A stretch of DNA of 64,000 nt from Austropuccinia psidii (taxonomy: Eukaryota; Basidiomycota; Pucciniomycetes; Pucciniales; Sphaerophragmiaceae), in the NCBI GenBank assembly GCA_023105745.1, contig JALGQZ010000015.1, positions 22,487,499-22,551,498 on the forward strand, in the 5' to 3' direction. The position numbers were made by a program, and so were the translations under genes. This document shows positions 10,122 to 22,220 of this stretch, in pieces (position 1 is the first letter of the stretch; each line of letters begins with the position of its first letter). Under the pieces are notes generated by a model that saw only the letters and a list, made by a program, of their open reading frames with translations, was not told where the DNA came from and searched no databases.

Positions 10122-11188
10122 GTGGAAGAAAACTTCATACCACTTGAAACCCAATCACAAGGAAATACACCAGTGATACCTTCAGAACCAGAAGGCAAGG
10201 GAAAAGGAAAGAGGCATAGTGAAGGCCTCATCACAACCAAGACGTGGACACCAATTGCCACTCAGAGAATTAGACAAACACAAAACTCTGCATCAATACA
10301 AGGTAAACCAGCCTTGATAACTTGTACAGGGAAGATTACAGTAACTAACCCATTTGTAACTTGTAAATGCAAATTACCCAAATCAGTTGATAACAAATTT
10401 GTACAAAAAAGAGTCAAAGTTGAATAACCTCAGAACGTTAAGTTTTTGACTGCTTGGAAACACAGATCTGTCACCTGTACACCTCAGGAACCTTGAAACC
10501 CCAAGGAAACAGCCAGAGGACAGAGAAAGCCTTTTCAGAACCAGAAGACCTAGAACAGGACACCTTGGACACAGTGGTGGATGGAAAGACACTGAGTGAA
10601 ATAATACCCACTCTGCCATTCACTTTCCAATTCAACAGAAACCTTGAACCAGAGGACTGGAAGGATATGGATCAAGTTCTTCAGCTCCACCAACTCCTCA
10701 AAGATCTTTTCCAATGGAGCATGGACAACAAGAGGCTCAAACTTGCATCCCACTGGGCAGACCTTGGAGAAACATTTCAGAAGATATATCTCAAAGAGAT
10801 ACCCTTAAAAGATCTTATGGTAATCACCAAAGGATGTAACCCCACCAGGAAGTTCAGACTCCTGGAGGAGCCAGCAACCAGGATAAGGGATAATCAAGAA
10901 GCTATCCAAGCTAGATGAGAACAGCTGAACCAGACAGGGCCTACTCTGATTCCTTCAGGCTCACAAGGAGTAGACCAACCCAACTCTCCAGTGGCTTCAC
11001 ATCATTCAGGAACCAGAAGATAAGTGGCCAAGAGTCACCATTATTCACAATCCCAGGTAGTTTCCAGGAGAAGAAAAGGATAAAAGGGAAAAAACAAGAC
11101 TTCTTTCAGCCAAAGGCGGAGAGACTCAGACCCAATGATCCAGAAGCTTTTGGAATTGGTGAAAGAAGTACACAAGAGACAGAAATAG
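10122..11188 (+). pseudogene. E1 upstream ORF overlapping gag (alternative frame)
   Basis: The region opens with MEENFIPLETQSQG and after a frameshift continues from about 10454 (TVVDGKTLSEIIPTLPFTFQ, DMDQVLQLHQLLKDLFQWSM), a helix-rich segment also found in E3 on the minus strand near 27114-26920. In the same frame it runs on past a TGA at 10916 and two TAA codons to a TAG at 11186-11188, with the coherent ending SDPMIQKLLELVKEVHKRQK. Its last 270 bases overlap the main gag frame, which lies at -1 relative to it. It probably encodes the N-terminal Gag region or a separate structural protein. Function is not known to me. Confidence 0.65.
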
Positions 11189-14151
11189 TTTTATATAATT
11201 CTAGAATAAGAAGCCCCAATAATGGAAATATTTCCCCCACTCAGGATGAACACAGTGTTGTTACATCTGAGAGTAACTGTCACAACCATGTGTACTAACC
11301 CCCCAATGGGTGTTTACATCAAATATAGCCTCACCCCATTTTATGGAAAATTGGTCATTTCATCAGCTTTATGGTCAATTGGACCTCTTTCGTGTTTTAT
11401 AGCCTTTGGGACATTTCAATTTTCAATGGCTACTTATGGCCTGAGGACTTATCCTGCAACCATTGGCCCTTTTGGCCAATTCTACACCTCACCACCCCCA
11501 GGCCAATACCTTTGTTTTGGGACTGGGGGGTGAATCGCTAGGGTGTTTGGCCCAACCCCTTTGATTATGGGTTCAAAGGCCCAAATGGCCCAAAAAGATC
11601 ATTTAGGACCCTTAAGGCCTCTATGGCCCATGGTCCACGGTTTGTAGACCAAGGCCCACAGTTCATGGGACCTTTAGGCCCCTTTTGGCCTAAATCCAAT
11701 GAGGCCAAAAGGGGACAAGGGAGACGTCCACCAGCCTCCAACGCCAGGTGGTCCCAAACCACAAGTGGGCCAACCTGAGCCTATTTTGGCCCCAGTCTCA
11801 ACAATCCCAAAATGGCCAAAAAAACCCAGGACCCAAAATTGGCCACTTTAAACCCCTGGCCTTTGGCAACTACCAGACGCCACAAGATCAGGTCAAGAAA
11901 AGATTCTACTCAATTCAGGGGAAGAACTCCCCTTCACCAATGTACTCCATACCAAAGGATCCAGGAATGGTGCCTGTATGGTATAATATACCATTATGCA
12001 CCAATCTTGCTCAGCAATCCAATGTTGATGTTTTCAGGAAGAAATCATGCCTTTTAAGCTAAATTCTCCAAATCCATCACCCATTTTGAAAGAAGTCTTT
12101 TCAGTCATTCAGCCTTGCAATCCGTGGCGGCTACCAGAAGACCATTTGAGGACCCAACCACCTGGCCCTGCAGGAGTTGGTTTGTATTTTATTTTCAAAA
12201 TTATTCAAAGGTTAATTTAAAGAGGTTATCAATCAGTCAATCAGTAGTAAATACATCAAGTACTTCAGTATACTTTGGAAAACTCAATGGGACCATACGG
12301 GCTGTATTCAAGCAAGCTGTATGGCCTTGGCCCTTTTGGCCTAATTCATATTCCCTCGTGAGAATTCAGTCACACAGTTCATTTCCCAAGATGGCCAGAT
12401 CTGTATTGTCCCAAAGCAGTCAATACAGATGGGTTATCAACCCTTGAGGATTAGTCTTCACCTTTTCACATATACTGGCAACCTTTTCTTCCCTGGGGAC
12501 GTTTTCCCCAGTTAGTTAATATATTGGATTCATTTCTATCCTTATTTTATCTTCATTTATCCAAGTAAATCCTGATAAGCCTAAGTCAGTAATTTTCACC
12601 TTTTCTTCTTTGCCTGTCAGTGGATATTGGTGGTCATATCCTTTACTAATTCCATTGTTAATTCTGGAAGGTTGAAACAGTGAATTGAGGATTCATTTGG
12701 TTGGATATTTGGCTTTGAGCTTTCTCTTATTCCTTTGCCCATTGGATTCCTTTTTTATTTTATCTTTGGCATATTTTTCCTTACTATTATTCTTCTTTGA
12801 AGAAATATAATCCTTGTTATTTCTTTATTCTTTTGGAGCCCCCCAAGTGAGTTCTTGAATCCTGGGTGCCTGGCCACTCTTATTTTCAACCAGAGCCCCT
12901 GTGACAGTAACTCAAGCAGTGATTCACTGTGGTTACAGATGTCAAAATATGCAGAGCAAACTCAAAAGCAGTTTACAGAGCTCCAAGAAAGCTATTTGAG
13001 GATGGAAAAATTAACAGCCTCAATGGACAATACATTCAAAACCCTCTAAAGGGCCATGATCAATTGAGAAAATCCTCTGGGGAAACAGATAAAAGACTGA
13101 ATCAAGTCTTTGAAGAACAGCACCCCTGCAAAAGGGACAGAAATTGTCTGGATAAAGCCTTATACAAATTGTTTAGTGTCTACCAAAACATGAACCCCCA
13201 ATCACAAGGCAATGTTTTGGATAATACATACCACCAAGGAGACATCAAACCAGATGCCTTGTTGGAGAATGAGGAAAGGGCTCCATCTAAATACAAAGAT
13301 GGAGCTAAAATGTCTTATTCTGAGAGAAAAAAATTGAAAAAGCTTCCAGAGGCCTCAAGATGGCTGCAATTCTCTGGCACAGGGAAAATCATTGTATGGA
13401 GCTCATTGATTATATTCATAAACTCTTAATTGATGTACCAAGAATACCAGATTATTGAATTACTGCTAGACTCAATACAGCATTCAAAGGAAATGCTATC
13501 ATTTGGTAAACAGAAATGAAAAAAATCCATGGCAGAAGAAACTGGCCATGGTGGAAGAGCCAAATAATCCAAAAGTACAGAAATGGTACTTTGATATGCA
13601 AAAAGACCATGCCATTTGAAAATGACAAATACTGTGTGGACAAAGATCCATATTAGTGGTTTCCTAGAAAGTCTAAAAGACTCAAAGCAATTGATCCTCA
13701 AATGAATACTCATATGAGGAATGAAAAACTCCTGACACAAATTCCAGGTGAACTAGAGCATGCAGCAAAATGCAGATGCAACCAAAGTTGCACTCTAGGT
13801 GACATTGCAAACACCTTACAACATATAAGGAAAAGAACAAACATAGGGAAATATTCCCAATATAGAAGCAGTAGTTTCAAAGAGAAAAAACCTTTCAGGG
13901 TGGACTTCAAAAATATACTCAAAGAAAGAGTGGCAGAAGTTACCCAAAAGAAAAACTATTATCGCAATTGTGGGTCAACAGACCACTATGCTAGTAACTT
14001 TCCAAAGGCAAAGAGAAAATTCTATGCCATTAAACAAGTCCCAGAAGAACAATCTCCAACAGAGGATTGTGAATCAGACTCTATGAGTGATTCCATCAGA
14101 GAACAATCTGATGATGACCAATACCCAAGAGAAGAACTCCTAGTGGAATAA
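10915..14151 (+). pseudogene. E1 Gag (capsid and nucleocapsid), split by a solo LTR
   Basis: The N-terminal part (EPDRAYSDSFRLTRSRPTQL) ends at 11277 where a solo LTR begins. The frame resumes seamlessly at 12912 with SSSDSLWLQMSKYAEQT and a coiled-coil-like stretch. A frameshift at about 13040, another near 13390 and several stops follow through the capsid core (IDVPRIPDYWITARLNTAFK). From 13702 the C-terminal capsid reads GELEHAAKCRCNQS. The zinc knuckle NYYRNCGSTDHYASNFPK has lost both outer cysteines (first to Tyr, last to Phe), so it could not bind zinc. The frame ends in TAA at 14149, and the protease continues in the same frame. Confidence 0.8.
11278..12906 (+). repeat. Solo LTR (family F) in E1 gag, TSD gtaac
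   Basis: It starts TGTCACAACC and ends CCCCTGTGACA, with gtaac at 11273-11277 and 12907-12911. Removing it rejoins the gag frame, so it inserted into E1. The family matches the 5' LTR of E4 (44931-46446). Its left third is crowded with GGCC (17 in 11461-11880). Short open frames inside it are incidental. Confidence 0.92.
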
Positions 14152-14226
14152 CAAGAGAAAAAACCACTGGATATTCAGGACATACAGTTAGAAGGAGGAA
14201 TTCCACAGGAAACTGCAAACAAGAAC

Positions 14227-14357
14227 TTGTGTAAACACACACAAGATTCACAGGCATTCCTAGTTACACCAACTAAAGGAATGGCATACATAAATGGAAC
14301 AGCCACAAAGATAACTGTTTGTATTGACAATGATCAACACCCATTGATCATTGGAAG
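14227..14357 (+). pseudogene. E1 protease, N-terminal piece
   Basis: The frame reads VTPTKGMAYINGTATKITVC then DNDQHPLII, the segment leading to the retropepsin active site. It stops where the 14358 LTR begins. The remainder resumes at 16464, so the catalytic Asp codon falls at the insertion point. It is in the gag frame, so Gag and protease were one polyprotein. Confidence 0.75.
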
Positions 14358-16463
14358 TGTGGTATTCCATACCTTTTTACCAGTTTCAAGAAATTTTTTG
14401 AAAATTAAAAGTTTGAAAATGAAGATCACAATGAATAATTCAGGAAATTTCCACTCAAAGGACATCATTAAAAAAACACACACACCCAGGAACAACCTCA
14501 ATAGTAGGGATGAATGGAAGAATTGAGCATTCATAATAGAAATAACCAACATATTTCTTCAATTAAATAAAAAATAGGGGAATCCAATCTTATGGAATTA
14601 TACAAGAAAACCTACATATAATCCTTACAGAATCAACAATAGTCTTAATACATAGAGAAACTAAAAATTACATAGGAAAAGTAACATTGTAACATTATAC
14701 CCACTCTAAATCCATCAGGAAGATTATATCACTAAGAATTCAATACAGAAAAAATAAATAAATGATATAGTTCATATGACACAAGGATCATCTGACAGTA
14801 TCAAAGTTATCTCAATACATGAAAATCCACTAAAACTGCAAAATTACACAACAATACAGGAGTCCAAATAATACTTATGCAGTCCACATGCATAAGATAT
14901 GGACATTACACAGCCACAGGATTATTAAAATTCAACTCAATTGAAATTCAACTAGCTGCATGCAAGGAAAATACACTAAAACTGTAAAGTAAACAGAAAT
15001 TAAAGTAATCAAAGATTAAAACTCAAGAAGATATCCCCACATTACACAGCATGATCACCTGGAACTAAATAAATATTACAAACAAATTACACATGGGATT
15101 ATTCACATGACACCATTTTCATCCTTTACTAACCAGAATTAATTCCTCAAGGCTGTGTAAGCTGACTAAAGCAGTGTAAAGGAGGAGTCATCTGATACTT
15201 TTATCAAAAACCCCACCAAAAAAAAACATCTCAATCTTCATTTTTACCAAACAAATGGTGAAAATATCTCAGTCATATGATACCATTCCCAGGTTTACAC
15301 ACTTGCATTAATCTCTCAAGGCTGTGCAAGATTACTAATGCAGTATAACAGATAGGTCATCTGACTTTTGTTACAAAAAGCTACACCAGCAAAGTTATCT
15401 CAATGGGAAGAATAAAACTTTACATGGAGAGCCCATGGGTACTTCTCAAAACATAAAAGGAGGCCTCCGTCTCTCATTTTCTCCTCTTTCCTCATGCAAA
15501 TAATTAAATACCAAGAAAGAGAATAATTACCCATCCCTTACTAGTAGGTTAATCTAGGAATTATTATTATTAAATTACACTAAATAGTGGTTTATAAATA
15601 GCTGTAGTTAACAGTAGGTCTGCCTATATTATAAATTCATCTCTTAGTCAAATCTTCATATTAAAACAAATTAAAAAAAGTATTATTATACTCTTCTCAC
15701 TAGAAGACAATTCATTATTATTATTATTTATCACATTAAAAAAATGACAAACAAATTTACGAATTAGTAGTTTCATTAAGCTTACTATTAAAAGCTCTTA
15801 TTATCTATGACCATCCCCCTTATCATCAATTATTACTATTATAAGTAGTAATCAAACTATAAACCTTCACCAGTATTCTTTAAAAAAAACATATAGTGGT
15901 GTTATGATCTATAATACGTATTAGCTATACAATTATTATTATCACATATATATTTAAAATATTTTCAAAATTATTTATCAATTACACTTATTCAAAATAT
16001 TAAACAATATTATTATATATTATCACTTATATAAAATATTCTCCTATTAAACTATTATCCATTAAACAAAATACATTTCACCAAGAAAGCTAATCAAATT
16101 ACAACTCAGTACTATTATATCTACTATATATTTTACCCAATTATTAATTTATTATCCTAAAATCACATACAAATTTATCTTTTGAAATATTTTATCTAAA
16201 TTAGTATTATTATTTTATCATTAATCTGATTATTGAATAGGTCTGATAGAGACTACTTAAAAGTCTTCTCTAGTTGTAAAGCCACAATCTTAAATATTGA
16301 TTTGTGAGCTCTGTAGGGATATTGTTTAGTATATTCAGAGGGGCAGCTAAAACACCATTAGCAACCTTGGTTACAGGATTATTTCAGCAATTCAAGACTG
16401 TTTACCTGTGATTTGCCCCTCAAGGACTACCTTATCCAATCCCACACTAAAAGGAGTTCCACA
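14358..16463 (+). repeat. Solo-LTR-like insertion (family I) in E1 protease
   Basis: The insertion splits protease between DNDQHPLII and SGANCSIVARDYL. It begins TGTGGTATTCC and ends GGAGTTCCACA. Flanks ggaag and gtagt are not an exact duplication, so the TSD has decayed or the ends are off by a base or two. It contains related segments around 15130-15235 and 15300-15410 (caaggctgtg...aag...gtcatctga). No coding frame is visible. Confidence 0.7.
15452..15460 (+). promoter_or_regulatory. TATA-like element in the family I LTR
   Basis: CATAAAAGG is followed by a pyrimidine-rich stretch (ctccgtctctc), a plausible core promoter and start region at about half of the LTR. Confidence 0.35.
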
Positions 16464-18287
16464 GTAGTGGTGCAAACTGCTCAATAGTGGCCAGAGATTA
16501 TCTGGATAACCACTTCCCAAATTGGGAAATGAAGCTCTTGCAACCAATGCAAACAATTTTAAAAGTGGATCAGGGAAGATGAAACCAATTGGTACAATTA
16601 TCAAAAAGATAATTATACCCCATAGTAAAGGTAATATAAGACTCAACCCAGATTTTGTTTTGTTTGAAGATGCCCAAATCCAAGGATTTTTACTGGGAAC
16701 AGACTACCAGAGGATTTATGGCATTGATATTTCCAATAGTGAAAACAGGAATATTACCTTAGGTACAAACAAGGAAAAGAAATTTTCATTTGGTCTATAC
16801 CAAATGTCTACCCATGACACTCTGGAAGAATTACTCAATGAATTCAAAGAGGGACAATTAACCACCAACCTCACAAGCAAAAAAACATTTAGCTTACTAA
16901 AAATGCTGAGGAAAAAAGACTAGCATTTGCCATAGTTGAAGAACCTTAAGGAAAAATAAGAGGCCATGATATACAATTATATCTAGATGTGGAAAGACCT
17001 TATCCACCCATGCTGAGAAGACCTCCATATCCAGAAATCCTGGAAACCAGGAAATAAATTGAGAAACACCTCAATGAGCTCCTAGAAATGGATGTCATCA
17101 GAAAGATAGGACGTAATGAAATAGTGGAAATCATCACTCATGTCATTATCACCTGGCATAATGGCAAATATAAGCTGTTTGGGGATTTCAGATCCCTGAA
17201 TAACTGCACAAAAGCTGATAGGTACCCTATACCGAGGATAACCCATGCCCTAGACAAACTGGCAAAAGCAGAATATATAACCAAGATGGATTGTATGAAA
17301 GGTTTCCATCAGAGTGGATTTAAACCAAGCTCCATGAAGTTACTCAAAATTATATGCCATATTGGTATATATGAGTACACCAGGATGCCATTTGGCATCT
17401 AAAATGCACCAGTCCACTTCCAAAGGATGATGGTCACAATATCTCAAGAATAAATATTAGAAGGCTGAATTTTAGTATATATTGATGACATCATCATATA
17501 CTAAGAGACATGGGAAGACCATGTGCAGTACATAGACAGAGTACTAAGTAAATGCACACCCATCAATCTGAAAATTTCACTTAAAAAGTGCAATTCTGTC
17601 TGAAAAGAATTACTGGAACTAGGACATAAAGTCTCAGGCCTTAGTCAGGCAATAGACCAAAATAAAGTATCAGCAGTACTTCAAAAGTCAGTACCAAAGA
17701 CCATCAAAGAGATGAAATCTTTACCTGGGTTTGCAAGCTAGTACAGAAACCACATCAAAAATTTTGCTCACATAACTAGTAGTCTATATAAGTTATGCTG
17801 AAAAGATGTAGCTTTTTAGATTACCAAGGAAAGGAGAGATGCATATGATAGTATCAAACCTGAACGTACTAATGCACCTGTCATGATACTCCCTGACCTT
17901 TAGTGAACATTCAATTTTTACATAGATGCAGCTTGAAGTCAAGGATTGGGGCTTGCCTACACCAAAGACAAATTGTGGATGGTGAGCCAAGGGGAGGGGT
18001 AATGTGCTACATCTCCAGGAAACTGGAAGATTCAGAAGCTAGGTATGGAGCAACCCATACTGAATGCTTATGCCTAGTCTGAGCCCTAGGAAAACTCCAT
18101 GGCTATCTGGAGGGGGAAGTCTTTGAAGTCTACACAGACTGCACATCACTAAAGTCTTTATTTCATATAAAGACTACCAATCAACACACTTTGAGGTGGA
18201 AAATAGCCATCCAAAAGTATAGAGCTAACATAACCATCATATACAAAGAAGGCAAAAGCCACAACAATGAATAGGGATGTTGGATAA
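16464..18287 (+). pseudogene. E1 protease C-terminus, RT and RNase H (many stops)
   Basis: The order seen is protease SGANCSIVARDYL, then after a frameshift FLLGTDYQRIYGIDI, and RT from about 17050 with GDFRSLNNC, PIPRITHALDKL, MDCMKGFHQ and the catalytic YIDD at 17478-17489, which is followed by a TAG. RNase H remnants follow (NFYIDAA) and the connection region up to about 18260. At least a dozen in-frame stops occur, several being TGG to TAG. The reading is cut at 18287 by a solo LTR, inside the Pro-Leu-Asp-Asn-Val stretch that the intact relative B2 carries. Confidence 0.85.
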
Positions 18288-20469
18288 TGTGAGCCTGTGA
18301 GGTATGTATAACATACCCATAAGGCCACAAATAACTTTATACACGGTTAAAATTGTCTTCAACAGACTTTTTAATTGAATTTAAAATAAAAACCAACAAA
18401 TAAGTGTAACTTTTTTTTGGATAAACAAAGTTGTAAATATTATGTCATTTTTGGATTGTACACCAAAAATAACCTAGGGTACATCCATAAGGTGTTATAC
18501 CCAAAAACACTTATTTCTTATGTTTTTAGAATATTTAAGAATCTCACATTACTAATGTAACTTTTTGAACATTTTTTTCAAAATTGTTAAATTTAAGCTT
18601 AAATAAGCTTAAATCTAAATTTGCATGAGGTTTATGCAAACTTACCAAAATTTTAGTTAAAATTGAGGTGTGGTGTATATTTACTGAATTAGCTAAGGAT
18701 TTGCCATACAGAATGTAAATCCTGCGTGAGCTCAATTTAAAAGGGTTTAAGGCCATAGTATGGCTTTAAATAAATAAAAGGGCAAAATCCACGCAAAAAG
18801 GTGGGACAAAGGAAAAGACCAAATAACGCTGGGGTACCCAACTTTTTGGATATGCAAGGCTTCAATTAAGGTTTTCCACCTGTATTGGAGGATTTTAAAC
18901 CTTATTTAAACTTTAAGATTAGACTTTGATCCAACATTAAAGTTTAAACTGGTTTTATCCCAAATTAGACAGGAATTTCAAGCTGCCAGAAGGTAAATCC
19001 CACTATGCAGGCTTGAATTCAAGGTTTCAAGAACTGTCAAAGCGTAATTAAGCTTAAAAAGCTTAAACAAGCTCAAAACTTTAAGGTTTCAAGCATTAAA
19101 ACCTTATCAAAACTTAAGTTATGGTGTGTATTGCTATTTTGCGTGGAAAATTAGCAATAACTTCAAAAATTCATTAAAAAACCAATTCTTAATGGATTTG
19201 CTTGAAATTTTCACACAGCTTACAATCTAATATTATATTCATATAAATTAAATTTTAAGTATCTTTTATAAATAAACTCCCTGGGTAATTAGCCTGGAAA
19301 TTTACTCTTTTAATTAAAGCTCAAAGGAAAGTATAATTTCTTTAAAAATTAATTGAAAATTGTGTTTAAGAGATTTCTACTTGAAACTCTATTTTTAAGT
19401 TTCTCATGTGATGAACTTTAATATGAATGAGTTTATTTGTATTAAAAGCTTAAAATAATTAGTTTAAATGAGGATTAAAGTTACATGGAGTTGAGAGTAA
19501 CCCTGATAACTTTATATTGGAATTAAAAATAAGTTACCTCAAGTTAAGAACTTTATTTTTAAGCATGGTTTTTCAGTTTTAACCTGAGCACGCCCTCTAT
19601 ATTCATTATGAATCATGAGAGCTGCTCTGAAGACATAAAAAGAGTCTTTTCATCACTGTTTTTGTCCATCATTCATTATCAATCCAATCATATTAGAAAT
19701 TTAAACAGGGAAAGTTTTATTAGAAATAAAATCTTATTATTAAAGTAATTCTTAAATTATTTTATTCTTTATTAATTCAAATTAAAGAATTGAAATCATA
19801 TAATTTAGATTATTGTTGTAATCACCAATAATATATTTTATTATATAAAATGAATCACCTTAAATAACTTTTAAAATCCACAAATTCCTCTTAAAAACTA
19901 TTTAATCATAATTATTATTATAGAAAGTTGTTTTATCTTTAAAATTATTGATTTTTGGCGTGTTTTTAACTTATAATCATTATTTAATATAATAACTGTT
20001 GTTGTTTGACTTGTTGTATTAAGTAAATATTATAAGTAAGTTTCCTCTAAAATTCTATATTTTTATCTAGTATTAGTTTTTTTATATATAATTTTTATTC
20101 TATAAGAGTTATTTCTGCACAGTGTGTGTTTAATTCTTTTATAAATAATATTTATATTATTTATAAGTGGTTAATATTCATATTTTCCATGTGCAATTGT
20201 CTCATTAAGAGCTTTACACTTCTTATTGTTATAACTGTCAGTGACTATAACAATAATAGAATAATTATAATTTATTACAATTATTATATATTTTTTTTAT
20301 TATTATATTTTATAATAATAATTAAATTTATTTTTTTATATAATCATTTCTTAATTATATTTATATTTGTGGTTGTAATATTTAATTATATTATATATTT
20401 CTACTGAGGACAGTCATAGTACTCTTGATTTTTCTACTATTATCAAGAGTTTCATAGAAAAACCTTACA
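18288..20469 (+). repeat. Solo LTR C1 in E1 pol, TSD gataa
   Basis: It begins TGTGAGCCTGTGAGGTATG and ends CCTTACA, 2182 bp, with gataa at 18283-18287 and 20470-20474. Pol coding resumes exactly after it. A close relative is at 29962-32122. The interior is extremely AT-rich near its 3' end (19700-20400), which produces a low-complexity open frame with no meaning. Confidence 0.93.
19634..19644 (+). promoter_or_regulatory. TATA-like element in solo LTR C1
   Basis: CATAAAAAGAG sits about 62% along the LTR; the same motif is at 31284-31294 in C2. Confidence 0.45.
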
Positions 20470-22196
20470 GATAATTTCAAAAACAACTCAGCTTATGACC
20501 TTGAAGTAGAAGTCAAGATCCCTATCCACTTCATGGAAATAGACAGGAAGAAAAACTTCAGATTTTCTGAATGTGCACCAGAAATTGGTACCCCAGACAG
20601 TGAAGACACTGAATCAGAAGGAACAGAAAATCCCATATTGGCAATAGGTTCCTCAGAACTACACAATGAGTTCTCCAGTGCAGTAATGAAGACTTATTCC
20701 AAACACAAACAGTGTGGCATATTGTTCCAACTGTTTCAATAGAAATATAGAAGCCCAGTTAGAGGAACCCTGGTTGAGGGACTGTAAGGATAACAAGTTT
20801 TTCTTTTTAGATGGGCTACTCTATCACAGAGATAAGCATACAAGTGCCCTAAAAGTGATTCACAGGGTCCACATATCCGTGATCCTGCAGGAATGTCCTG
20901 CCTGCCCCTATATGGGACACATGAGTGAAGACAGGACCAAGGAAAAGGTAGAAAGCACAGCTTGCTGGCCCAAATGGGAGAAACAGTTGAATGAATATAT
21001 CAGCACTTGTGAAATGTGCCAAAATGAAAACCAAAAACATGGGGAAAAATATGGGCTACTCCAACACATGGAAGAACCCGAACACCCATTGGAAACCATC
21101 AATATGGACTGGGTCACAGGACTTGTCCCAGGAGGCAAAGCAAATTTGAATGCCTTACTAGTCATAGTTTATAGGTATCCAAAAAGGTTTAGGTGAATGG
21201 ATACAGCTTTTTTTATTTTGTAATAACATCATAGACACGTGTGGTGTCCCAAAAATCATCATTAGTGATAGGGACCCAAAATTTGCATCATAATTTTGCA
21301 CCAACCTCTGTGAAACTCTGGGTAAAAAACTTTCATTTTATACAGCTTACCATCCACAGACAGATGGTTTAGCTGAAAGGATGATCCAAACAATGGAGAA
21401 CAACATTAGAATGTTCTGTGCATATGGAATGGAATATAAAGACCATGGGGGATATACCCATGACTGGGTTACACTTTTACCAGCCGTCCATCTGGCTTAC
21501 AACACAAGCCAGAACGCTACCACATGAAAATCACCCTCACAGGTAGAAAAAGTGTGGTAACCCCTGTTCCCTGGGGATCATCTGAAGACAAATATTCTAA
21601 CTATCCACCACATAGCCAAGGACTTCCATGATATGTGGAAGAGAGCTTTTGAAACAGCTGCTAAGTGAAAATATGAAGCTAATTAGTACAGCAAGTAGAG
21701 GTATGACAAGACACATATGGAACCAGACTTCAAATAAGGGGATCAAATGTCAGTGTCTATACTCAACTTCAATAATCTCAAGGAACCAAAGAAAATGAGA
21801 GATTCATTTTTGGGGACCTTCACTATCCTTAGACTGATAGGGAATAATTCTGTGGAGGTTAGACTCACAGAAAAATTCTCCAGGAAACACCCAATCTTCC
21901 CAGTGAGTCTGGTCAAACCATACTTCCAGACAGGAGAGGACAATTTCTCCTCCAGAAAGAAGACTACCACTCCACCAGAAACAGTAGGAGTGGAGTAGTT
22001 TCATGGACTTTTGAAGAAAATCATCAAGGACAGGAATGTTAGACTGAATGGTAAAGACAAAAGACAAGATTTGGTTAGATTTAAAAACCAGAAAGTATAA
22101 AAAGACAAATGGTTGGAAGAGGATGCCATACCAGATTGGAACCTGCATCTGAGGAGATTAAGGGCCTCTAGGAGGACAGAAAAGTCTCATCAATGA
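20470..22196 (+). pseudogene. E1 integrase and C-terminal tail
   Basis: Coding resumes in the RNase H-integrase linker ([19 protein letters not shown]). From 20714 the zinc-finger region ([20 protein letters not shown], then CEMC) and core ([12 protein letters not shown]) appear, followed after frameshifts by [22 protein letters not shown] and the GPF/Y-like module. It closes near 22196 with a tail ending SHQ, matching the intact B2 protein. Frameshifts at about 20740 and 21190 and several stops make it non-functional. Confidence 0.85.
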
Positions 22197-22202
22197 TGAG
22201 CC

Positions 22203-22220
22203 TTTTTTGGAGGGATGGTA
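22203..22220 (+). other. E1 polypurine tract
   Basis: TTTTTTGGAGGGATGGTA lies immediately before the 3' LTR. The equivalent stretch in B2 (minus strand) is TTTTTTAGAGGGAGGGTA, so it is conserved. It primes plus-strand synthesis. Confidence 0.7.

Noticed and set aside
11748..12447. Several open frames of 80-110 codons in the family F solo LTR
   Set aside because: They lie inside a bounded LTR with TSD, overlap one another in different frames and have no family resemblance; they are absent from the E4 copy of the LTR.
20126..20407. 93-codon open frame rich in Ile, Tyr and Phe
   Set aside because: It lies in the extremely AT-rich part of solo LTR C1 and is low-complexity; no protein signal.
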